Origin: Bacteroidota bacterium
GTDB taxonomy: Bacteria > Bacteroidota > Bacteroidia > Chitinophagales > LD1
Direction: 5' to 3'
Length of the DNA stretch: 64,000 nucleotides
NCBI GenBank assembly: GCA_018267385.1
Contig: JAFDYN010000008.1
Coordinates: 126,622-190,621, forward strand
Positions 46,878 to 54,958 of the stretch are shown one piece after another; positions within the stretch are counted from its first letter, which is position 1; every line of letters begins with the position of its first letter. The notes beneath the pieces are model-generated. The model was not told the DNA's origin. It ran no database searches and was given only the letters and a program-made list of their open reading frames with translations. The position numbers and the translations under genes are program-made.

Positions 46878-47243
46878 TCATTGTGACAACAACTCATTAT
46901 TACTTCCCCGCGCCCTGAGACGCCGCGCCACAAAGGTATAATACACACCCACCACCAGTAGCCCCAGCGCAAAGAAGATCATAGCATAGGGACGTAGCGT
47001 ATCATTGAAAAAGAACTCACCCGTCATCCACGTAGCATTGGCGCAGATCCAAAGTGTGATGGCGATATTGTGGTAGCGATCCGTCACATCATGCCACGTG
47101 CGCCAGGTGATGTGTATCGCTACGAAAAGTGTTGGCACGATCATGATCATACCCAGCGGCTTGAAGAGCATGCACCAGCAGGCATCCTTTACCAGCCAGA
47201 AAGCGACGTGAAGATTCTCGTATTTGCGCAGGTCTTTGATCAT
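46878..47243 (-). CDS. small polytopic membrane protein
   Basis: A 121-residue protein with four hydrophobic segments and several Trp residues (VKDACWCMLFKPLGMIM, HITWRTWHD, ATWMTGEFFFNDTLRPYAM). Proteins of this look are conserved in Bacteroidota without a known role. It is transcribed away from repeat-rich intergenic DNA. Confidence 0.65.
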   Translation of the reverse strand: MIKDLRKYENLHVAFWLVKDACWCMLFKPLGMIMIVPTLFVAIHITWRTWHDVTDRYHNIAITLWICANATWMTGEFFFNDTLRPYAMIFFALGLLVVGVYYTFVARRLRARGSNNELLSQ

Positions 47244-47288
47244 AGTGCGGCGATTTGTACGGGCAAGATAGCGGTTTCTGTATGGATT

Positions 47289-47328
47289 GATTTACAGATT
47301 TACGGAATTACCGATTTACAGATTTGAA
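47289..47328 (+). repeat. octad repeat, GATTTACA type
   Basis: Units of eight: GATTTACA, GATTTACG, GAATTACC, GATTTACA, GATTTGAA. It resembles the heptad elements in build but has an 8-bp unit. Confidence 0.6.
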
Positions 47329-47351
47329 CTTAAATCTCCCAAAGAAACTAA

Positions 47352-47424
47352 CGGTTAAAACACGAAGAGCGCAAAAGATTTTCAGGAATTCTTTTTGCGT
47401 TTCTGCGCTTTTGCGGTTAAACCT
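47352..47424. repeat. inverted pair of CTTTTGC-type repeats
   Basis: The right arm (47391-47422) has octads CTTTTTGC, GTTTCTGC, GCTTTTGC, GGTTAAAC. The left arm, on the minus strand (47377-47352), starts CTTTTGC, GCTCTTC, GTGTTTT, AACCG. Thirteen bases separate them. The 3' end of the transporter gene lies 10 bases away. Confidence 0.6.
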
Positions 47425-47433
47425 GTATTAAAT

Positions 47434-48222
47434 CTAATCATCCGCCCTCGCTGCTTCATCCTTTAGCCGCTTGGCGAGATCATGCCCCAGATAGCGCTCT
47501 ATAGCCCCGTGTATGACGTAGATCAGCGGCGTGAGAGCAAAGGCCATGATGAACTTGTAGATATAGTTTACTGTACCCACAGCCAGTACCAGTTTGAGCG
47601 GCCATTGCTGATTGGTACCGCGATACGCAAAGTAGAACGCATAAAACAGCACCACATAGCTGTCTACAAACTGTGAGATGAAAGTAGACCCCGTACTGCG
47701 CAGCCAGATGTACTTCTCCCCTGTGCGTTTCTTGACCCAGTGGAAGATATAGACGTCTGTGATCTGCCCGATCATAAACGCAATGAGCGACCCCACAATG
47801 ATATTATTACCCTGTCCAAAGACGGCATTATAAGCATGTGAGAAATCAAAGTCAGGTCCATACTGAGACGTGTGTATCCACCAGTCTGCCGGTGCTACGT
47901 GTATGGCCAGGTTCAGCATCAGGTAGGTGTAGGCGATCATCGCCGCAGCTATGAAAGAAAGGAACCGCACCCCACGCGTACCAAAGTACTCATTGATGAT
48001 ATCTGTAAAGACAAACACAAAGGGCCACAGGATCACACCGCAAGTGAGACTGAAGCCCGTGATATCCTGACCAAACAAATGAAACGTATGCTTGGACCAG
48101 CCGAAGGTGTCCTCCAGTGAGAATATCTTCACGCCCATAAACTCCGCCACCACCGCATTCGTCAGAAAGAATGCTGCTAGGAAAATGAAGACACGGTTTT
48201 GTTTTTCCTTTATAAACTGCAT
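47434..48222 (-). CDS. yhhQ: queuosine precursor transporter (YhhQ/DUF165)
   Basis: A 262-residue polytopic membrane protein of the YhhQ (VUT1) family that imports 7-cyano- or 7-aminomethyl-deazaguanine for queuosine in tRNA. Diagnostic stretches are FFLTNAVVAEFMGVKIF, FVFTDIINEYFG and the region TGSTFISQFVDSYVV. About six to seven hydrophobic helices can be drawn. A heptad repeat starts three bases upstream of the start codon. Confidence 0.92.
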   Translation of the reverse strand: MQFIKEKQNRVFIFLAAFFLTNAVVAEFMGVKIFSLEDTFGWSKHTFHLFGQDITGFSLTCGVILWPFVFVFTDIINEYFGTRGVRFLSFIAAAMIAYTYLMLNLAIHVAPADWWIHTSQYGPDFDFSHAYNAVFGQGNNIIVGSLIAFMIGQITDVYIFHWVKKRTGEKYIWLRSTGSTFISQFVDSYVVLFYAFYFAYRGTNQQWPLKLVLAVGTVNYIYKFIMAFALTPLIYVIHGAIERYLGHDLAKRLKDEAARADD

Positions 48223-48225
48223 ACA

Positions 48226-48675
48226 GGGAATAAGGAATAGGGAATAAGGAATAATGTTTGACGCGTCATACTTTATTGAGTTTTGCCTTTGCAGTCTTGA
48301 TGCCTGATGTCAATAGTTTTAAAAGTTCTTCCACATCTTTCTTCAATGATTCAAAAGGTGTTTCTTCTATAAATCCTGTTACGGCAAGAAGCTCCAGCCA
48401 ATATAAAGTCTCGTTAGCTTCCTTGATCGCGATAGAGCACTTATGTATAAAGTCCGGCCGTGTCTGAGCAGATTCTGACTCTCGCACCATAGCCCCTATC
48501 GCAGTGCCAGATCTCAGGCACTGCTTACTCATCACATATTCCTTCTTCGTCTCACAGAGATAGGTATAGAGTTTCACGATCCTTACAGCAAAGGAAAACG
48601 ATTTGCTCTTAGTAATACTATCCTTCATAAGTCCCCATTTGCATTTCTATTCCCTATTCCTTATTCCCTATTCCT
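48226..48675. mobile_element. four-helix-bundle gene cassette bounded by inverted four-heptad repeats
   Basis: The left end (48226-48253) is GGGAATA, AGGAATA, repeated twice. The right end (48648-48675) is the same 28-bp tandem in inverted orientation, shifted by one unit. The 450-bp unit contains one complete small gene (48266-48628) and fills the whole gap between the yhhQ start codon and the leuS stop codon. Mobility is inferred from the architecture. Confidence 0.7.
48266..48628 (-). CDS. four-helix-bundle protein (23S rRNA IVS / Avd-like family)
   Basis: A 120-residue helical protein of the TIGR02436/PF05635 family. Hallmarks are SFAVRIVKLYTYL, the QCLRSGTAIGAMVRESESAQTRPDFIHKCSIAIKEANETLYWLELL core and the C-terminal ELLKLLTSGIKTAK helix. 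Relatives are encoded in intervening sequences of 23S rRNA in Leptospira and others, or act as the Avd accessory protein of diversity-generating retroelements, where they bind nucleic acid as pentamers. No rRNA or reverse transcriptase is nearby. The gene is wholly inside a pair of inverted heptad repeats. Confidence 0.92.
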   Translation of the reverse strand: MKDSITKSKSFSFAVRIVKLYTYLCETKKEYVMSKQCLRSGTAIGAMVRESESAQTRPDFIHKCSIAIKEANETLYWLELLAVTGFIEETPFESLKKDVEELLKLLTSGIKTAKAKLNKV

Positions 48676-48676
48676 T

Positions 48677-51600
48677 TTAAACAACCACATTCACTATCCT
48701 ACCCTTCACAAAAATGAACTTCTTTGGTTCTTTACCCTCTGTCCATTTCAGTACGACATCATTCGCCAGCACGGCTGCTTTCACTTCTGCTTCGCCCATA
48801 TTCAAATCAAACTGCAGATTAGCCCGCACCTTGCCATTGATAGAGATCGGATAGCTGAATGAGCTTTCCACCAGGTACTTTTCCTCTACGGCAGGGAAAG
48901 TCGCCTTATGAACGCTATCGCTGTGACCGAGTGCCGCCCACAGTTCATCACTGATGAAAGGTGCAAATGGCGCAAGTGCGATCACCAGCGGCTCCAGTAT
49001 CGCACGCTTGGTACACTTCAGCTCGATCAGCTCATTGGTACAGATCATGAACTGGCTCACGCAAGTATTGAAGGCCAGGCGCTCGATGTCTTCTGATATT
49101 TTCTTCAGCGTCTTGTGCAGCACTTTATATTCTGCATCGGTAGCCGCCTCATCGCTCACGCGTGATGCGCCTTTATCATCATAGAATAGCCTCCAGAACT
49201 TACGCAGGAATTTCGCCACGCCATCTATGCCCTGATCATCCCACGGCTTAGACTGATCCAGCGGCCCGAGAAACATCTCAAACATCCGGAAGCAATCCGC
49301 ACCATACTTCTCTATCACATCATCAGGATTGACGACGTTGTATTTGGACTTGGACATTTTTTCGACAGCGAAATCCACTAAGTATTCCTGATTATCATTC
49401 AGGATAAAAACAGACCTTTCAAAATCAGGTCTCCATTTTTTATAGCCTTCTATATCTAATTTGCCGTCCTCCGCTAGCCTTATGTCCAAGTGCCAATCAT
49501 TTATTTTGACATTGTCCCAAAAAACATTTTTCGCATCTCCACCATACTCTTTTATTAAATCTTCAATTAGAGTAGTTAATCGGGGAGTGATTACTTTCCC
49601 ATTACTCAAATAGTCATTATAGAATTCCTTTGAAACAAATACATATGGCACTTTATGAACTGTAGAATCACTTGACTCCCAACTTAGCAAATACACAAAC
49701 TTACTCACCCCCTGTATCATCCCCTGATTCACCAGCTTCTGAAACGGCTCCTCTGTAGGTACATAGCCCAGGTCATGCAGGAACTTGTGCCACATACGGG
49801 AGTACAGCAGGTGGCCCACCGCGTGCTCGCTGCCACCGAGGTAGAGGTCTACATTCTGCCAATAGTCTATCTTCTCCTTCGCCGCAAAGGCATCCGGATT
49901 ATTCGGGTCCATATAGCGCAGGAAGTACCAGCTAGAGCCAGCATAACCCGGCATCGTGTCAGTCTCGCGCTGACCATGTGATGTATTCACCCAGTCGGTT
50001 GCATTGGCCAGCGGTGAGCGGCCATCGCCTGATGGCTTGTAGCTCGTCACGTCTGGCAGCACGACCGGCAGCTCGCTCACCGGCAGTGGGTATGGCAGGT
50101 CACCCTTGTACACGATCGGAAATGGCTCACCCCAATAGCGCTGGCGGCTGTAGCCCGCATCACGCTGGCGGTAGTTCACCTGGCGCTTGCCTATGCCGAG
50201 CGCTTCCACTTTCTCCAGCATGGCCTTGATCGCATCCTTCACCTCCATGCCGTTGATGAAGTCGCTATTGATCATCTTGCCGACCTTGTCCTCTATGGTC
50301 GCGCCGGGATACATGCTTTTGTCTATCACTTCTATCACCGGCAGGCCAAATTTCTCCGCAAACTTCCTGTCGCGCTCATCATCTGCCGGTACGGCCATGA
50401 TGGCACCCGTGCCATAGCCCGCCAGCACATACTCCGCCAGGTAGATCGGTATGCGCGCGCCGTTGAATGGATTCAGCGCATAGCTGCCCGTGAAGGCACC
50501 CGTCACGCGCTTCTCCTGCTGGCGCTCTATATCGCTGCGGCTCTTTACGTAGGTGATGTAGTCGTCTACTTCCTTCTGCTGTGCAGGCGTGGTCAGAGAT
50601 GCTACGAGCTCATGCTCGGGGGCTATGACCATAAAGGTCGCGCCGAAGATGGTATCAGGACGGGTTGTAAAAACAGCCACCTCACCCCCCGCCCTCTCCA
50701 AAGGAGAGGGAGCTAATACATCCTCATTAGTTTCTGAAGTGATAGCGCCATCGTAAGGGACATCCGGCAGAGAGTCTAACCTGGACTTGATCTGTTGGAT
50801 AACATTATCAATGTTTGCAAATACAGCTTCGTTCTTGAAACGGATTATCTCGAAGCCGAGCCGTCTCAAGTCACTTGTTCTCTCCTGATCAGCTTCTTGT
50901 TGATCATTGTGGATCGGACCATCTATTTCGATTACTAGACGTTTGAGAATGCAAACGAAATCTGGGATATACGAACCGATCAAATGTTGCCTTCTGATCT
51001 TATGACCAGTAGCATTACCTCTTAATCTCTGCCAAACTATTTCTTCGGCCTCTGTCGGATCATGTCTGTGCTCTTTAGCCTTTTCAATATTGGCATTCCA
51101 CGACAAAGGATCGGTGTGGTAAAAACCCGGCTTGCCTGTATTTGTATTTAAGCCCTCTCCTTTGGAGAGGGTTTGGGTGAGGTTAAACTGGATGATTGCC
51201 CCCTCTGACCTGCCTATCCAGTTGCGCTGCATATCCTTCATGGCTTCGCTCCAGTCCAGCGTGTCCAGCCCGCGCAGCAGGCGGTCAGAGTACTCGGTGA
51301 TCCTCAGGAACCACTGCCGCATCTTCCTCCGCTCTACGGGATAGCCGCCGCGCTCAGACTTACCGTCTTTCACCTCATCATTGGCCAGCACGGTGCCCAG
51401 CGCCTCGCACCAGTTCACCTCGCTATAGCTCTGGTAGGCCAGGCGGTAGTGCATCAGTATGTGTTGCTGTTCTTCTTCAGAGAAGCCTTTCCACTCCGCT
51501 GCGGTGAATGGCGCATGGTCTTCTTTATCAAACTGCGCAAAACCATCCGTACCACTTTGCGCAAAGCGCGCGATCAGCGTGTCGATGCTTTCTGCCTTAT

Positions 51601-52054
51601 CCTTTTCACGATTGTACCAGCTGCCAAAGAGCTGGAGGAAGATCCACTGCGTCCACTTGTAGTAGCTTGGGTCACAGGTCTTGACCTCGCGGCTCCAGTC
51701 ATAGCTGAACCCGATCTTGCCCAGTTGCTCCTTGTAGGTGGCGATAGCCTTGTCAGTAGTGACTTGTGGTGGCGTACCGGTCTCTATGGCATACTGCTCT
51801 GCCGGCAGGCCAAAGGCGTCAAAGCCCATCGGGTGCAGCACGTTGAATCCCTTGAGCCGTTTGTAGCGGGCATAGATATCAGAGGCCACATAGCCCAGCG
51901 GGTGCCCCACATGCAGGCCCGCACCGCTCGGATACGGGAACATATCCAGCACATAATACTTTGGTTTCGAGGCATCTTCAGTCACACGGTAGATCCCCTT
52001 ATCCTCCCAGTCTTTGCGCCACTTCTTTTCTATGGCTCTGAAATCGAACTCCAT
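48677..52054 (-). CDS. leuS: leucyl-tRNA synthetase with an in-frame DUF559 insertion
   Basis: A 1125-residue class I synthetase, about 170-200 residues longer than the phylum's usual LeuRS. HIGH box HVGH lies in PYPSGAGLHVGHPLGY. The editing domain has TTRPDTIFGATF and GTGAIMAVPADDERD, and KMSKSKYNVVNP marks the end of the catalytic core. At residues about 291-458, between RNWIGRSEGAIIQF and VFTTRPDT, a complete DUF559 nuclease domain bounded by palindromic repeats is inserted without breaking the frame. A second stretch (residues about 788-895, before KMSKS, where the leucine-specific domain lies) is visibly AT-rich. LeuRS is essential, so this gene probably yields active enzyme. Confidence 0.95.
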   Translation of the reverse strand: MEFDFRAIEKKWRKDWEDKGIYRVTEDASKPKYYVLDMFPYPSGAGLHVGHPLGYVASDIYARYKRLKGFNVLHPMGFDAFGLPAEQYAIETGTPPQVTTDKAIATYKEQLGKIGFSYDWSREVKTCDPSYYKWTQWIFLQLFGSWYNREKDKAESIDTLIARFAQSGTDGFAQFDKEDHAPFTAAEWKGFSEEEQQHILMHYRLAYQSYSEVNWCEALGTVLANDEVKDGKSERGGYPVERRKMRQWFLRITEYSDRLLRGLDTLDWSEAMKDMQRNWIGRSEGAIIQFNLTQTLSKGEGLNTNTGKPGFYHTDPLSWNANIEKAKEHRHDPTEAEEIVWQRLRGNATGHKIRRQHLIGSYIPDFVCILKRLVIEIDGPIHNDQQEADQERTSDLRRLGFEIIRFKNEAVFANIDNVIQQIKSRLDSLPDVPYDGAITSETNEDVLAPSPLERAGGEVAVFTTRPDTIFGATFMVIAPEHELVASLTTPAQQKEVDDYITYVKSRSDIERQQEKRVTGAFTGSYALNPFNGARIPIYLAEYVLAGYGTGAIMAVPADDERDRKFAEKFGLPVIEVIDKSMYPGATIEDKVGKMINSDFINGMEVKDAIKAMLEKVEALGIGKRQVNYRQRDAGYSRQRYWGEPFPIVYKGDLPYPLPVSELPVVLPDVTSYKPSGDGRSPLANATDWVNTSHGQRETDTMPGYAGSSWYFLRYMDPNNPDAFAAKEKIDYWQNVDLYLGGSEHAVGHLLYSRMWHKFLHDLGYVPTEEPFQKLVNQGMIQGVSKFVYLLSWESSDSTVHKVPYVFVSKEFYNDYLSNGKVITPRLTTLIEDLIKEYGGDAKNVFWDNVKINDWHLDIRLAEDGKLDIEGYKKWRPDFERSVFILNDNQEYLVDFAVEKMSKSKYNVVNPDDVIEKYGADCFRMFEMFLGPLDQSKPWDDQGIDGVAKFLRKFWRLFYDDKGASRVSDEAATDAEYKVLHKTLKKISEDIERLAFNTCVSQFMICTNELIELKCTKRAILEPLVIALAPFAPFISDELWAALGHSDSVHKATFPAVEEKYLVESSFSYPISINGKVRANLQFDLNMGEAEVKAAVLANDVVLKWTEGKEPKKFIFVKGRIVNVVV
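50679..51183 (-). mobile_element. DUF559 (Vsr-like) nuclease cassette with inverted repeat ends, inside leuS
   Basis: Both ends carry ACCTCACCC pointing outward, followed by the palindrome CCCTCTCCAAAGGAGAGGG (50692-50710 and 51153-51171). Between them is a DUF559 domain (LeuRS residues about 309-430): TEAEEIVWQRLRG, RRQHLIGSYIPDFVC, LVIEIDGPIHN and LGFEIIRFKNEAV, with PD-(D/E)xK-type acids intact. Its frame has no ATG or GTG; only a TTG (51106) could start it. Translation probably depends on leuS. The whole is about 505 bp. Confidence 0.85.
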
Positions 52055-52232
52055 TTATCGTTTGTTGTTTATCTTTTATATGTACAGATAGTATGCGAAA
52101 AAGCCACATGCCGACCGCACAGGGGCATAAATATAACAGAATAGCAGCCTACCCGTATAATATCAGGCGGGGATCGCCAAAAACTCTGAAAATATGCCGG
52201 AAACCGTGCATTTTAGGGCATCAAACCCGAAA

Positions 52233-52265
52233 TTTGCTGTAAGTCAGACAGGTTTGTTAACTTCG
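52233..52265 (+). promoter_or_regulatory. candidate promoter of the S41 protease gene
   Basis: TTTG (52233-52236), a 21-base spacer and TAACTTCG (52258-52265), one mismatch from TAnnTTTG. Start codon lies 45 bases on. Confidence 0.4.
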
Positions 52266-52309
52266 CCTTTTGCCGTGAGGCAAAGGTGCAATTATTCACG
52301 TATAAATTA

Positions 52310-54001
52310 ATGTCATTGAAAAAGATTTTGTGGGTCCTGATACTCGCACTGTGCTGCCGGACCGCTCAGGCACAGGCCACAGGGATAGATCAGGGTGAGA
52401 AATACCGCGAGCTGCTACACCTGCTCGACTCCTATTATACCGATACTGTCAATAAAGAAAAGCTCACCGACGCTGCTATCAATAAGGTACTCGAAGAGCT
52501 TGATCCGCACTCCAGCTACATCCTGGCCAAAGACCTCAAGAAATCTGATGAGCCCCTGGTAGCAAACTTTGAGGGCATCGGTGTCACATTCCAGCTGCTG
52601 CGCGATACCATCATGATACTCGAGGTGATCCCTAGCGGCCCCTCTGAGAAGGTGGGCATAGAGGCCGGTGACAAGATCATCACCATCAATGACAGTACCG
52701 TAGCCGGTATCAAGATAGACAACGACGGCGTGATCAAGCGCCTGCGTGGCCCCAAGGGGACCAAGGTAAAAGTAGGCATCCGCCGCGCCTCTGCAGGCAA
52801 TGATATGCTGACCTTTGTGATACAGCGTGATAAAATACCTATCTACTCCATAGATGCCAGCTATATGGCGGACTCTACTACAGGCTATGTGAAGCTGCTC
52901 CGCTTCTCTGCCTCTACTATGTCAGAGTTCTTTGGCGCCGTGGAGAAGCTGAAGCGCCAGGGTATGAAAGACCTGATCATGGACCTGCAGGGCAATACCG
53001 GTGGCTATCTCATGACCGCCATCCAGCTCTGTGATGAGTTTCTGGGCGAGAAGGAACTGATCGTCTACACCAAGGGTGCCCACGCGCCAAAGGAGGAATA
53101 CTTCTCTGACAATAAAGGCACGATGAAAGACGGCAAGCTGATCGTTCTCATCGATGAGGGTTCGGCCTCTGCCTCTGAGATCTTCTCCGGCTGTATGCAG
53201 GATCTGGACCGTGGCCTCGTGATAGGCCGCCGCAGCTTTGGCAAGGGCCTCGTGCAGAAGCCATATGCTTTCCCTGACGGCTCTGTAGTACGCCTCACCG
53301 TAGCGCACTACTATACCCCTAGCGGCCGCTGCATCCAGCGCCCGTATGACAAGGGCAAGAAGGACTACTACGATGAGTATACCAAGCGTATCAAGTCCGG
53401 TGAGCTCTTCGGCGCTGACACCAATATGGTATTCCCGGACTCGCTGACCTACTATACCAAAAACCTTCGCCAGGTGTATGGCGGTGGTGGTGTGGTGCCT
53501 GAAATATTTGTACCCGTAGATACGTCTCTCAACTCAGGGTACTATCAGGGCATCCGCGGCAAGGGCATCCTGAATAGCTTCTGCCTGGAGTATGTAGACC
53601 GCCATCGCGGTGAGCTGAAGGCTAAATATCCTACTGCAGATGCATTCATCTCCGGCTTCCACGTCACAGATGAGATACTGGAGGAAATGTACAAGAAGGG
53701 CGATAAGGACAGCGTGAAGCGCAATGAAGCAGAGATGCTGCGCAGCAAGCCACTCTTCCTCAATCAGGTCAAGAGCCTCATAGCCCGTGATATGTTTGAC
53801 AATGTGGCTTTCTGGCGCGTGACAAATGACATGAACGACTCCTACAAGAAGGCACTCGTAGTGATGCACGACAAAGGACAATTTGCTGTGCTGAACCCGA
53901 CCAAAAAAGAAATACAAAAACGCGAGAAGGAGCTGAAGAAAAAGGGTATCAACCTGGAGACTACAGAACAAGGAATGCTAAAAGACGAAAAGAGCAAATA
54001 A
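52310..54001 (+). CDS. S41 family C-terminal processing peptidase
   Basis: A 563-residue carboxyl-terminal protease. A signal peptide (ILWVLILALCCRTAQA) follows ATG 52310, chosen over the open frame from 52286. PDZ domain at about 85-165 (FEGIGVTFQL ... SGPSEKVGIEAGDKIITIN). The catalytic Ser lies in EGSASASEIFSG and the Lys in RRSFGKGLVQ, the Ser/Lys dyad of CtpA. It should degrade or mature periplasmic proteins. Four bases separate it from the flavodoxin gene. Confidence 0.95.
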   Translation: MSLKKILWVLILALCCRTAQAQATGIDQGEKYRELLHLLDSYYTDTVNKEKLTDAAINKVLEELDPHSSYILAKDLKKSDEPLVANFEGIGVTFQLLRDTIMILEVIPSGPSEKVGIEAGDKIITINDSTVAGIKIDNDGVIKRLRGPKGTKVKVGIRRASAGNDMLTFVIQRDKIPIYSIDASYMADSTTGYVKLLRFSASTMSEFFGAVEKLKRQGMKDLIMDLQGNTGGYLMTAIQLCDEFLGEKELIVYTKGAHAPKEEYFSDNKGTMKDGKLIVLIDEGSASASEIFSGCMQDLDRGLVIGRRSFGKGLVQKPYAFPDGSVVRLTVAHYYTPSGRCIQRPYDKGKKDYYDEYTKRIKSGELFGADTNMVFPDSLTYYTKNLRQVYGGGGVVPEIFVPVDTSLNSGYYQGIRGKGILNSFCLEYVDRHRGELKAKYPTADAFISGFHVTDEILEEMYKKGDKDSVKRNEAEMLRSKPLFLNQVKSLIARDMFDNVAFWRVTNDMNDSYKKALVVMHDKGQFAVLNPTKKEIQKREKELKKKGINLETTEQGMLKDEKSK

Positions 54002-54004
54002 ATT

Positions 54005-54538
54005 ATGATCAAGATCGGACTGTTTTATGGTACAGATACAGGCAACACGGAAACCATAAGCAAAGAAATAAAGAAGAAACTCGAAGCCACACTGGGTGAT
54101 GGCACCGTAGACCTGCTGGAGATATACAAGAAGAAGAAAGAAGACATGGCCAAATACGATCTTCTAATCATCGGCATGCCTACCTGGTATGACGGCGAGC
54201 TGCAGGGCGACTGGGAGGAGTTTATCCCCGAGATGGAGCAGATAGATTTCACGGGCAAGAAGGTGGCCTTCTTTGGCCTTGGTGACCAGTATGGCTACGC
54301 GGCGTACTTCTGCGATGCGCTGGGTGTATTTGCCGAGATCGTGGAGAAGGGCCACGGCACCCTCTGCGGCTTCACCTCGGTGAAGGGCTACGAGCATGAC
54401 GTATCAAAGGCACAGCGCGGCGACCAGTTCGTAGGCCTCTGCCTCGACACTGACAATCAGGACGAGCTGACCAACGGCCGCCTCAATGCCTGGCTGCCAC
54501 AGGTACTCCAGGAGTTTGGCGTGCAGGTGCCGGCGTAG
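54005..54538 (+). CDS. fldA: flavodoxin
   Basis: A 177-residue long-chain flavodoxin. The FMN phosphate loop is YGTDTGNTE, with WYDGELQGDW and FGLGDQYGYAAYFCDALG as isoalloxazine loops. It carries electrons in place of ferredoxin under iron limitation. It lies 3 bp after the protease gene, likely co-transcribed. Confidence 0.96.
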   Translation: MIKIGLFYGTDTGNTETISKEIKKKLEATLGDGTVDLLEIYKKKKEDMAKYDLLIIGMPTWYDGELQGDWEEFIPEMEQIDFTGKKVAFFGLGDQYGYAAYFCDALGVFAEIVEKGHGTLCGFTSVKGYEHDVSKAQRGDQFVGLCLDTDNQDELTNGRLNAWLPQVLQEFGVQVPA

Positions 54539-54539
54539 G

Positions 54540-54567
54540 GATTTCAGATGTTTGATTTCGGATTTCG
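54540..54567 (+). repeat. four-heptad repeat, GATTTCG type
   Basis: Units GATTTCA, GATGTTT, GATTTCG, GATTTCG, 28 bp, starting two bases after the flavodoxin stop codon. It is the same type as the copy next to ftsY. Confidence 0.8.
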
Positions 54568-54591
54568 GCAGGATGATCCTGCACATGATAT

Positions 54592-54632
54592 AATACTGGC
54601 ATCTCATAGCGAGATGCCAGTATTGTTTTATC
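54592..54632 (+). terminator. flavodoxin terminator
   Basis: AATACTGGCATCTC (54592-54605) pairs perfectly with GAGATGCCAGTATT (54611-54624), followed by GTTTTAT. Confidence 0.88.
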
Positions 54633-54663
54633 CTTTTGCGTTTCTGCGCTTTAGCGGTGTTAA
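54632..54663 (+). repeat. octad repeat, CTTTTGC type
   Basis: Units CCTTTTGC, GTTTCTGC, GCTTTAGC, GGTGTTAA, 32 bp, ending five bases from the stop codon of the next minus-strand gene. It matches the arm at 47391. Confidence 0.7.
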
Positions 54664-54668
54664 ATGTA

Positions 54669-54947
54669 TTACTCCACGTAGTGGGGGATACTATCATCCT
54701 CCTCCCATGGGGCAGGAGTGTCCTCCAGCCACCGCTGGCATTTGTGAAAGTCCTCGAAGCACTGCGCCGCAGCCTCCTCTCCTATTTTGTTTTGCAGTGG
54801 TTTCGCTACCTCATAGTCCATCCGGTTATACAACTTGCCATACCTGCCGTCACTGATGAAGAGCAGCGGCTCTTTTGGCGCATCTTCCCGCACAAAAAAC
54901 TCCGTTTCGTCAGCACGGAGTATATATACTTTGACCTGATCACTCAT
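54669..54947 (-). CDS. small acidic uncharacterised protein
   Basis: A 92-residue acidic protein with no signal or membrane segment; the C-terminus is rich in Trp and acidic residues. It is 11 bp after another small gene on the same strand. No family is recognised. Confidence 0.6.
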   Translation of the reverse strand: MSDQVKVYILRADETEFFVREDAPKEPLLFISDGRYGKLYNRMDYEVAKPLQNKIGEEAAAQCFEDFHKCQRWLEDTPAPWEEDDSIPHYVE

Positions 54948-54958
54948 ACCAGCACAAT

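Noticed and set aside
50679-51106. DUF559 as a separate gene with its own start
   Set aside because: There is no ATG or GTG in frame ahead of the domain; only a TTG exists, with no sign of a ribosome-binding site. It is not fully excluded.
50679-51183. Intein or self-splicing intron in leuS
   Set aside because: No Cys/Ser/Thr at the start junction, no terminal His-Asn and no intein blocks are seen; the frame is open through the insert, and no group I or II intron features were noticed.
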